Source: DASZBX01 sp035943635 (lineage in GTDB: Bacteria; Actinomycetota; Actinomycetes; Streptomycetales; Catenulisporaceae). From it: a DNA stretch of 64,000 nucleotides. Positions 33,034 to 40,419 of this stretch are shown here, one piece after another. The stretch is from the NCBI GenBank assembly GCA_035943635.1, contig DASZBX010000070.1, forward strand, positions 1 to 64,000, read 5' to 3'. Made by a program: the position numbers and the translations under genes. How positions within the stretch are numbered: the stretch's first letter is position 1; each line of letters starts with the position of its first letter. Below the pieces are notes generated by a model. That model searched no databases, was not told the DNA's origin, and worked only from the letters and a program-made list of their open reading frames with translations.

Positions 33034-33881
33034 GCCGGTCCGGCCGGAGGCGAGGGCTTGCGGCCGACCCCGGCGAGCAGCCAGTTCAGCCTGGACTCGT
33101 CCACCTCGGCCCGGCCGCCGGGGCTTCCGTGCCCGGGCTGCGGGGCGGTCGGCCGCCAGCGGTGGGCGAGGGTCAGCCCGGGGTCGAGCAGTTCGTACTC
33201 GCCGAAGAAGCCGGCGATCCGGGCCCGGGAACGCGGCGTCCAGGCCCGGGTGGCCGACTGCCGCTGGGTGACCGCGACCGCGCGGGACCGCGGGTCGTCG
33301 ACGATGTGCGAGATCACCAGGTGGCTGCCGGCCGCCGAGGCCTCGCGCAGCCGGACCATGATGCCCTCGGGGTCCTCGGTGTCGTAGATGAACGGCAGGA
33401 TCGCGATCAGCAGGATCGCGACCGGGCGGCTGAAGTCGATCAGCGCGCGCACGGCCGGGTCGGCGAGGATCTCCTGCGGCTCGCGCAGGTCCTGCTGGGC
33501 GAAGCGGACGCTGTCGTTCGTGGCCAGCAGCACGTCCCCGTACGCCCGTACGGCCGGGTCGTAGTCCACGTACACGACCTTCGCCTCCGGGTTCACGCCC
33601 TGGGCCACCTCGTGCACGTTCAGCCGGGTCGGCAGGCCCGAGCCGATGTCGATGAACTGGTCGATCCCGGCCTCCCCGGCCAGGAACCGGACCGCGCGGA
33701 CCAGGAAGTCCCGGTTCGCCTGCACGGTCGCGGCCGAGTCCGGCACGGTCGCCATGATCCGCTCCGCGGTCGCCCGGTCCACCCGGTAGTTGTCGCTGCC
33801 GCCGAGGAAGTAGTCGTAGATCCGGGCCGTGCTCGGTTTCTCCGAGTCGACGCCGAACGGGGTCGGGTGCGGTCGAGCCAT
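33021..33881 (-). CDS. DUF574-type SAM-dependent methyltransferase
   Basis: A 286-residue protein of the actinobacterial S-adenosylmethionine-dependent methyltransferase family formerly called DUF574. The N-terminal signature PSTARIYDYFLGGSDNYRVDRATAERI is diagnostic, and the SAM-binding loop is QFIDIGSGLPTRLNVHEVAQ. VVYVDYDPAV and AILLIAILPFIYDTEDPEGIM continue the Rossmann fold. Many copies occur in actinomycete genomes, often beside regulators, with unknown substrates. The ATG at 33881 gives the standard length. It is a single-gene unit, convergent with the hypothetical gene at 32611. Confidence 0.88.
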   Translation of the reverse strand: MARPHPTPFGVDSEKPSTARIYDYFLGGSDNYRVDRATAERIMATVPDSAATVQANRDFLVRAVRFLAGEAGIDQFIDIGSGLPTRLNVHEVAQGVNPEAKVVYVDYDPAVRAYGDVLLATNDSVRFAQQDLREPQEILADPAVRALIDFSRPVAILLIAILPFIYDTEDPEGIMVRLREASAAGSHLVISHIVDDPRSRAVAVTQRQSATRAWTPRSRARIAGFFGEYELLDPGLTLAHRWRPTAPQPGHGSPGGRAEVDESRLNWLLAGVGRKPSPPAGPAQEL

Positions 33882-34132
33882 CGCTGCTCCTCGTCGGGGG
33901 AATCGGCCATGGTGCCTGGTTTCCGGGTCGGGTGAGCCAAGTGTAGCCTTGCAAGTGCTCTGTGCAATCAGGACTGGAGAATTGCGCCGAAACAGGAAAT
34001 CCGCTTGCGCTCCAAGCCGGATCGGGTCATCGCCGGCCGGACGGCGGCCGGACCGGATCAGGACCCGGCCCGGGTTCTGACAGGACTCTGACGGTCCGCG
34101 CGCCGGTCCGGCGGCCGCCGCCGCAGGGTCGA

Positions 34133-34335
34133 CTGGGCAGTGTTTGGGAATGTGTCAAGGCCACGGCATGACCGCCGGTTTGTGCTGGTAGGTGCGGCGA
34201 ATCTGGTCAGCGCCGTCGCCTGGCCGCGCCGCACGGGACGGCTCATACCCGGTCGTCTGCGCCGTTCCGTGCGGCGCGGCCAGGCGACGGCGATGACCGG
34301 ATTCGCGCCTTGAGACATTCCCCAACACTGCCTAG
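34133..34335 (+). repeat. MITE-like element family A, copy 4 with internal inverted repeat
   Basis: A 203-base copy with the same termini as copy 2. The left CTAG has become CTGG at 34133-34136. The centre differs from the other copies: positions 34211-34236 are an exact reverse complement of 34267-34292, so this copy could form a 26-bp stem in addition to its ends. It ends 166 bases upstream of the PucR gene start. Confidence 0.85.
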
Positions 34336-34500
34336 CCCTGATGAACTGACAGGCCATGCGCCGGGGCGGCCATCGTCGCACGGCTCGGGTCGCCGTCCAC
34401 CGGCGCGCGCCGTGCCTGGTCGCGGCCGGGATCGCCGGGAAGCGGCGTACAATCCTCGGACCGGCGCCAATCGGGCCGGGCCCGGGCGAAAACGAGGGCG

Positions 34501-36177
34501 GTGGCAGTGGCCGAGGCGACGGCGGCGCAGGCCGGGGGCGGGGCGGAGCCGGTGGACGAGGGGGCCCGGCTGACCGTGGCCGACGTGCTCGGCCTGGACC
34601 AGGTCGCGGCCTGGGCGCCCGAGGTGGTGGCCGGGGCGGCGAACCTGGGCCGGCCGGTGCGCTGGCTGCACGTGGCCGAGGCCCTGGACGTCGGGGTGAT
34701 GCTGACCGGCGGCGAGGTGGTGCTGACCACCGGCCTGCTGCTGGGCGAGGAGCGCGACCAGGTCGAGTACGTGGAGTCGATGCACCGGGCCGACGTCTCG
34801 GCCGTGGTACTGGGCCTGGGCCGCGCCTTCAGGACCACTCCGCCGGCCATGCGCCGGGCGGCCGAGCGGCGCGGGATGCCGCTGATCGTGCTGCACCGCC
34901 CGGCCCCGTTCGCCCGGCTGACCGAGGAGGTGCACTCCCGGCTGGTGCACGGCCGGTTCGCCGCGCTGGACCTGTCCGACCGGATCCGCTCCTCGCTGAG
35001 CGTGCTGAACCTGGCCGGGGCCTCGTTGCAGCAATTGCTGGACGAGACCGCCTCCTACAGCGGCTGCCCGGTGGTGATGGTCAACGTCGCGCACCGGGTG
35101 CTCGCGGCGGCCGGGGACCGCGGCGCGGTGAGCGAGCTGATGCGCGACTGGGACCGGGTCTCCCGGCAGGTGGCGGTGCTGGCCGACGGCGCCGCGGCCA
35201 CCAGCGGCCCGGACGGCTGGGTGGTGGCGCCTTTGGAGGCCCGCGGCCGGCGCTGGGGCCGGCTGGTGCTGTTCGGCTACCGCGGCACGGCCGAGTTCGG
35301 CTGCGTGCTGGCCAACCGGGCGGCCGAGGCGCTGACCCTGCACCGGCTGCTCGGCGACCGGGACCGCAGCTGGGAGAGCCAGACCGCCGAGTCGCTGCTG
35401 ACCGACCTGGCGGCCGGCGCGGCCAGGCCGGAGCAGCTGCTGACCCGGGTCCGGGCGGCCGGGCTGCCGGTCAACCGGCGCACGTTCGTCCCGGTGGTGC
35501 TGCGCACCCCGGCCGGCGGCGGGCCGGGCGGGCCCGGGCCGGGGTCCGGGGAGGAGATCCCCGAGCTGATCGGCCGGGTGCTGGCCGAGGAGGCGCTGGC
35601 CGCGCTGGCCGCGCCGATCGGCCCGGGCGTGATCGCGGTGCTGCTGAGCCTGCCCCGGGACCAGCAGGCCGACACGGTGGTCGACCGGCTGGCCGTGCAG
35701 ACGCACGAACGCCTGGCCACCCGCGGGTGGAGCGCCGTGCTGGGCGTGGGCGCCGCGTGCGCGGTACTCGACGAGGTGCCCCGGGCGTTCGTCGAGGCCG
35801 TGCACGTGGCCGACGCCGCGGTGGCCGACCCGCCGGCCGGCCCGGCCGCGCGGCTGCGCGACGTACGCCTGCGCGGCCTGGTCCGGCTGCTGCGGGACGA
35901 ACCGGAGCTGCAGGCCTTCATCGAACGCGAACTCGGCCCGCTGTTCGAGCACCAGGAGTTGCTCGACGTGCTGCGCACCTACCTGCGGACCGGGCGCAAC
36001 AAGTCCCTGGCCGCGCAGGAGCACCACGTCAGCCGCCCGGCCCTGTACCGCAGGCTGCGCAGCATCGAGGCGCTGCTCGGCGTCGACCTCGAAGACTGGG
36101 ACCAACTGACCTCCCTCTATGTCGCGATCCTGGCGTACGAGGCCCAGCGCGCCTCGGGCGGCGGGCCGGTGGGCTGA
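34501..36177 (+). CDS. PucR family transcriptional regulator
   Basis: A 558-residue regulator of the PucR/CdaR type. The N-terminal PucR domain is evident from VAGAANLGRPVRWLHVAEALD and GGEVVLTTGLLLGE. The C-terminal helix-turn-helix reads LDVLRTYLRTGRNKSLAAQEHHVSRPALYRRLRSIEALLGVDL (last ~75 residues). Family members control purine, allantoin, amino acid or gamma-aminobutyrate use. No catabolic operon is adjacent; the nucleobase genes at 53-58 kb are a possible target but far away. The start GTG 34501 is preceded by TACAAT at 34448-34453, a possible -10 box. Repeat copy 4 lies upstream. Confidence 0.88.
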   Translation: MAVAEATAAQAGGGAEPVDEGARLTVADVLGLDQVAAWAPEVVAGAANLGRPVRWLHVAEALDVGVMLTGGEVVLTTGLLLGEERDQVEYVESMHRADVSAVVLGLGRAFRTTPPAMRRAAERRGMPLIVLHRPAPFARLTEEVHSRLVHGRFAALDLSDRIRSSLSVLNLAGASLQQLLDETASYSGCPVVMVNVAHRVLAAAGDRGAVSELMRDWDRVSRQVAVLADGAAATSGPDGWVVAPLEARGRRWGRLVLFGYRGTAEFGCVLANRAAEALTLHRLLGDRDRSWESQTAESLLTDLAAGAARPEQLLTRVRAAGLPVNRRTFVPVVLRTPAGGGPGGPGPGSGEEIPELIGRVLAEEALAALAAPIGPGVIAVLLSLPRDQQADTVVDRLAVQTHERLATRGWSAVLGVGAACAVLDEVPRAFVEAVHVADAAVADPPAGPAARLRDVRLRGLVRLLRDEPELQAFIERELGPLFEHQELLDVLRTYLRTGRNKSLAAQEHHVSRPALYRRLRSIEALLGVDLEDWDQLTSLYVAILAYEAQRASGGGPVG

Positions 36178-36232
36178 GCGCGGGCTCGGGTTCGGGCGGA
36201 TTGGCCCAGGCCGCCCGGGCCGGTGCCCGCGG

Positions 36233-37813
36233 TCAGAACAGCTGCACGAACTGGGACGAGCCGTCCGGTTCGAGCTGCAGGATCGGCACCGGCTTGTCGA
36301 CCGGGTTGCTGGCGGTCTTGTCCGTGGTGGGATCGGCGTCGAATGCGATCGGGCCGCTGGCTCCGTAGACCGTGTTGCTGCCGTGCAGGGCGGTGATCTC
36401 GCCGGCCACCGCGTAGGACGGGGGCTGGGGCTGGTCGGTCAGCTGGATCGCCTTGATGCTGGTGAGCATGGCGTCGTAAGCCATCACGCTGTTGCCGTCA
36501 CTCAGGTCCACGGTGCCGAAGGTCGGAGTGAAGGCCTTGGTGAAGACGTTGTAGCCGTTGACGGCGTTCGGGTCGGTGATCTGGCTCCACTCGCCGGGAT
36601 TGGCCACGCCCGCGTAGTAGACGGTCACCCCGCTGAGCAGGCCCGCCTTGACGTTCTTGTCGAAGGTGAGGTTGGTGGCGCCGTCGCCGGTGATGACCGT
36701 GATCGGCTTGTCCAGGCACGGGCGGGTGGCCATGTCGCTGATGAACGCGCTCAGGTCGTCGCCGCGCCCGGTGAACAGCACCACGGCCGGATGGCCCTGC
36801 TGCGCGGTGCACACGCCGTCCGACATGTGCGAGATCTGGGTCTGGACCACGGCCTCGGCCGCGGCCGCGGCGGCCGGGGTCTGGGCCGCGTCGCGGGAGG
36901 TCGAGTCGAAGGGCTCGGGGTCCACGATGCTGTGGCCCGGCAGGTTCCCGAACTTCGCGAACCCGGTCACCAGGGTCGAGTCGTAGGTGTCGTCGGTGTT
37001 GATGTCCTTCACGAAGACCGCCGCGGTGAAGTGGGCCGCGATGTAGTCGAGCGCGACCGCGGCCTCGGTCGCGTTGTCCGGGGAGACCCGGACCAGGTCG
37101 GGGACGTCGTCGAAGTCGTCCGAGGTGATGGTCGAGCCGAAGACCGGGATCTGGTCCTGGGTGGCCTGAGCGTCCTGGGTGGTCTGGGTCAGGCTCTTGG
37201 CCGCGGCCTCCGTGGTGTCCAGGCTCACGCCGAGCCCGTCGACGGCGACCACGTGCTCGGTGTTCTGCACTTGGCGGATGACGTCTACGGCTTCCTGCTC
37301 CTGGTCCGCCTGGTAGCCGTCGTTGCCGATCAGGAGCTGGATGAACGCGCCGTGCGCGTTGTTCTCGTTGCTGTTGTTCGCATAGTGCTGGGCCGTGTAC
37401 GCGCCGCGCAGCTGTTCGAGTGCGGTGGTCAGGGTCATGTCGCTGCCGTTCTCCCCGGAGATCGGCAGGAGCATCACGACACTGACGTAGTCGGTCGGGT
37501 GGTCCTGGGTGATCGTGTGGTTCTCGGTCTCGATCAGGTTCTCGACCTGGGTCAGGTCCGAGTCCGACTGGTCCAGCGGGTACGAGCCGTCGGTGATCCC
37601 GATGCACTCCTTGCCCGGGCCCTCGATCTGCAGGTCGGTCGCGCCCGAGTCCATGCAGGCGGTGGCGGGCCGGGGCGAGGAGGGCACCAGCGAGTACACG
37701 CCGAATCCCAGCCCGCCGACGGCGAGTACGCACACGAACACTATGCTGTACATCACCGGTCCCGGGATGTTCTTGCCGAACAGGCGACGCAGGTAACCGT
37801 TCTTCTTCGCCAT
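36233..37813 (-). CDS. Membrane-anchored type I periplasmic-binding-like protein
   Basis: A 526-residue protein with a cytoplasmic basic start (KKNGYLRRLFGKN), one transmembrane helix at about residues 20-42 and a large extracellular domain. That domain resembles the ligand-binding fold of branched-chain amino acid transporters: YVSVVMLLPISGENG, LEQLRGAYTAQHYANNS, a HVVAVDGLGVS strand, IPVFGSTITSDDFDDVPDLVRVSPDN and DATMLTSIKAI-like late helix. There is no lipobox and no permease or transport ATPase gene nearby, so it is probably a sensor rather than a transporter subunit. Its ATG lies two bases after the stop of the NTPase gene, showing tight coupling. Confidence 0.78.
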   Translation of the reverse strand: MAKKNGYLRRLFGKNIPGPVMYSIVFVCVLAVGGLGFGVYSLVPSSPRPATACMDSGATDLQIEGPGKECIGITDGSYPLDQSDSDLTQVENLIETENHTITQDHPTDYVSVVMLLPISGENGSDMTLTTALEQLRGAYTAQHYANNSNENNAHGAFIQLLIGNDGYQADQEQEAVDVIRQVQNTEHVVAVDGLGVSLDTTEAAAKSLTQTTQDAQATQDQIPVFGSTITSDDFDDVPDLVRVSPDNATEAAVALDYIAAHFTAAVFVKDINTDDTYDSTLVTGFAKFGNLPGHSIVDPEPFDSTSRDAAQTPAAAAAAEAVVQTQISHMSDGVCTAQQGHPAVVLFTGRGDDLSAFISDMATRPCLDKPITVITGDGATNLTFDKNVKAGLLSGVTVYYAGVANPGEWSQITDPNAVNGYNVFTKAFTPTFGTVDLSDGNSVMAYDAMLTSIKAIQLTDQPQPPSYAVAGEITALHGSNTVYGASGPIAFDADPTTDKTASNPVDKPVPILQLEPDGSSQFVQLF

Positions 37814-37815
37814 GG

Positions 37816-39981
37816 TCACTCCTCCCACTCTTTCGCGATCCGGCGCCATTCGTAGGCCTCTTCGAAGAAGGCCTCGCCGTCGGGCATCTGCAGGTGAGCC
37901 AGGGTCTTGTACTCCTCGGCGATCACCTGGGCCAGCCGGTGCCCGGGGTCCAGCCGGCGGTCGGCGTTGACCCACAGGGCGGCGGTCAGCCGGGCGATCA
38001 CCCGGCCCCGGGGTTCGAGCCGGGCGTCGTCCACCTGGGCCACGAACGCCCGCGGGTTCACCTCCGGGTACAGCCGGTTGGGCGCGGTCGCCACGGTCTT
38101 GAGCAGGGCGAGCCACTGCGGCTCGGCCAGCCCGGGCGCGTTGGCCGCGCGGTTGTTGAGCCGGCTGTCCAGGAATGCGGCCACCGCGGTGAACTGCTCC
38201 GCCTGGGTCGACTCGGCCAGCGCGAGCAGGTGCCGCTGGTGCAGCGCGACGTCGTCAGGGCGCGCATAGTGCGCGGCGTAGCCCTCGTGCACCAGCCGCC
38301 AGGTGTCCGACCGGTCGGCCAGCCAGTCGCGCAACAGCCGGTCCGGCAGGGGATGCAGCAGCAGCGAGCCGTCGCCGTCCGGGGACGGCGTCGCCCACCC
38401 GGCCGCCTCCAGCCGGCTCAGCGCCTCGTCGCCGCGCACCTGGGTCCAGTCCACCGAGTCGCTGGCCGCCTCCTGGCCCAGGGCCGGCCCGCCCTGCGCC
38501 TCGGTCCGGTCCGCCGGGTCGGCGGCCTGCTCGGGCTGCCGGTAGTGCTCGGCCACGGACTCGATCACCATCTGGCTCGGCCCGATCGGCAGGCCGGGGG
38601 TGGCCGCGCACACCGCCATCGCGGCGATCAGCGGATTCGAGTCCTGCTCCAGTCCCTCGGCCCGGATCTCGTCGGCGAAGATCCGGGTGAACAGGTGGTC
38701 CGCGACGCTCCTGCGCGGCCCGCCGAACCGGTCGGTCGGGGCCGGCTCCAGCGCGGCCGGGAGGTTCTTGTCCAGCAGCCAGGGCAGGTCGGCCCGCGTG
38801 GTGTCCGGCTGGGCCAGTACCGCGATCAGGGTCGCGGTGGCCAGCGGATGGCCGTGGGCCAGGTCGTGCACCAGCCGGGCGTCGTGGCCGCTGCTGCCCA
38901 GCACCCGGCTCCTGGTCAGTTCCACCACCTCGCCCGCGGCCAGGTCGGTCAGCCGGATCCGCAGGCAGGGGTCCTTGGCCGCGGACGGCCAGGGGAAGGC
39001 CAGCCGTTCGTCGGTCGCGTCGATCTCGGCCGCGGCCAGCTCGGGCACCCGCGCGCGCCGCACGGCGACCACGAGCAGCGGATCGCCCTCCGGGTCGGTG
39101 CGCACGCGCCGCCATTCGCCGAGCAGTCGCAGCAGCCGCCCGCCGGTTTCGGTGTCGGCGTTGTCGAGCGCCAGCAGGCAGTTCGACCGGCGCTGCACGT
39201 GGCCGAACGCCCGGCTGTTGAAGCTCTCGGACAGGTCGGCGAGCAGCGCGGCGCACAGGGTCAGGTCGATCTCCCGGGAGTGTGCCTGGTCGCCGCGGTG
39301 GTGTAGGCGCAGCAGCCGCCACAGGGCCGGGTAGCCGGCGGACGCCGCGGGCCCGTCCTCGCTTTCGGCCGGGTGGTCGGCGATCTCGTTGTCGGCGAAC
39401 CAGGCCAGGGCGGTCTGGTCATCCCGGTGGCTGATCCCGGACAGCGCCCAGGCGATGGTCTGGGCGGCCTGCGCGGCCCGGGCCTTGTCGCGCTTGTCCT
39501 CGTCCCGCTCCTGGTCCGGCCCGGTCTCCTCCTTCGCCGCGGCCGAGTCGGCGCCGACCAGGTCCAGGGCCCGGCCGAGCCAGTCCGGCAGGGTCGAGCG
39601 CGCGGCCGGGCTCTCGGCCGACAGGTACGCCCCGAAGTCCCGCGGGTCCCCGCTCAAGTCCACGTAGCTCAGGGCCTTGATCAGGATCCTGAGCCGCGGG
39701 AACTCGACCCGGCGGACCCAGCGGATCTTGCGGCGCAGGCAGTGCGCGGTGGCCAGGACCGCGTCGCCGACCCCCTGCGCGGTGGCCAGGTCCAGGTGCG
39801 CGCCCAGGGTGTCCGGCCCGAACTCCTCGCCCAGGCGCCGCCACAGCGCCGTGCCGCCGCTGCCGTGCTGCCCGGCCAGCAGCAGGACCGGCAGGGTCTG
39901 GCGTTCGGGCACCCCGTCGCGGTCGAGCGCGTCGGTGACGAACGTGATGATCCGGCCGCGACCGTACAACCGTGAAGCCAT
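37816..39981 (-). CDS. STAND/AAA-like protein with degenerate P-loop
   Basis: A 721-residue cytosolic protein. The N-terminal P-loop region reads LLLAGQHGSGGTALWRRLGEE (G37 to L46): the invariant Walker A lysine is glycine (G43) before T44. A Walker B-like strand, NCLLALDNADTETGG, and EWRRVR...LLVVAVRRARVPEL follow, as in STAND or AAA-type NTPases. The C-terminal 250 residues are helical and TPR-like, with LLHPLPDRLLRDWLADR and RHLLALAESTQAEQF. No membrane segment is present. ATG 39981 is chosen over an upstream frame extension because homology-like text starts there. It forms an operon with the receptor-like protein. Confidence 0.7.
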   Translation of the reverse strand: MASRLYGRGRIITFVTDALDRDGVPERQTLPVLLLAGQHGSGGTALWRRLGEEFGPDTLGAHLDLATAQGVGDAVLATAHCLRRKIRWVRRVEFPRLRILIKALSYVDLSGDPRDFGAYLSAESPAARSTLPDWLGRALDLVGADSAAAKEETGPDQERDEDKRDKARAAQAAQTIAWALSGISHRDDQTALAWFADNEIADHPAESEDGPAASAGYPALWRLLRLHHRGDQAHSREIDLTLCAALLADLSESFNSRAFGHVQRRSNCLLALDNADTETGGRLLRLLGEWRRVRTDPEGDPLLVVAVRRARVPELAAAEIDATDERLAFPWPSAAKDPCLRIRLTDLAAGEVVELTRSRVLGSSGHDARLVHDLAHGHPLATATLIAVLAQPDTTRADLPWLLDKNLPAALEPAPTDRFGGPRRSVADHLFTRIFADEIRAEGLEQDSNPLIAAMAVCAATPGLPIGPSQMVIESVAEHYRQPEQAADPADRTEAQGGPALGQEAASDSVDWTQVRGDEALSRLEAAGWATPSPDGDGSLLLHPLPDRLLRDWLADRSDTWRLVHEGYAAHYARPDDVALHQRHLLALAESTQAEQFTAVAAFLDSRLNNRAANAPGLAEPQWLALLKTVATAPNRLYPEVNPRAFVAQVDDARLEPRGRVIARLTAALWVNADRRLDPGHRLAQVIAEEYKTLAHLQMPDGEAFFEEAYEWRRIAKEWEE

Positions 39982-40419
39982 GGACCCCCGTGCCTTCTCC
40001 AGCGCCGATTCTTCGTCTGGGCTCTTCGATCCGAGGACCGGGTTCGAGTGCTGCCTCGGTGCGCCCGGTGACGGCCCGCCTCCCCGCCGCCGCAATCCGC
40101 GGCCGCCTGCCGGCGTGGCAGGCCGCCCCGGTGATCGCGGTGGCTCACCGTCACCGAAGCTACCTGCAACGATCACATTGCGTGGCAGAACCCGCCGGTC
40201 GTCTCCGTAGCGCGACCTGCAAGAGTCCCATTCGTTATCACCCGGTCACTCTCGGCAGTCCCGTCCCGCTCGTCCCGGCGCCCGGAAAACCTGATCCGGG
40301 CGGTCCGGCCGCCGCACTAGACTGGACGTGCTCGTCTCGGCCTGCGGATTCGCGGCCCGGCGGCGGGCAGACACCGTACCGAACGAACGCAACACCCGAA
40401 TCGAAAGGCACCTGGCGAT
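39982..40419. other. Divergent intergenic region between NTPase gene and valS
   Basis: About 440 bases that must hold the promoters of both the NTPase/receptor operon (leftward) and valS (rightward). I looked for a T-box (AGGGTGG...ACCGCG block) in front of valS and did not see one. No gene or repeat is recognised. Confidence 0.4.

Noticed and set aside
34356..36368. Long open frames overlapping the PucR gene on both strands (over 600 codons)
   Set aside because: They are by-products of extreme third-position GC bias; the translations are low-complexity Arg/Gly/Pro strings without any domain.
39982..40419. T-box riboswitch upstream of valS
   Set aside because: No AGGGTGG...ACCGCG antiterminator block or specifier stem was found.
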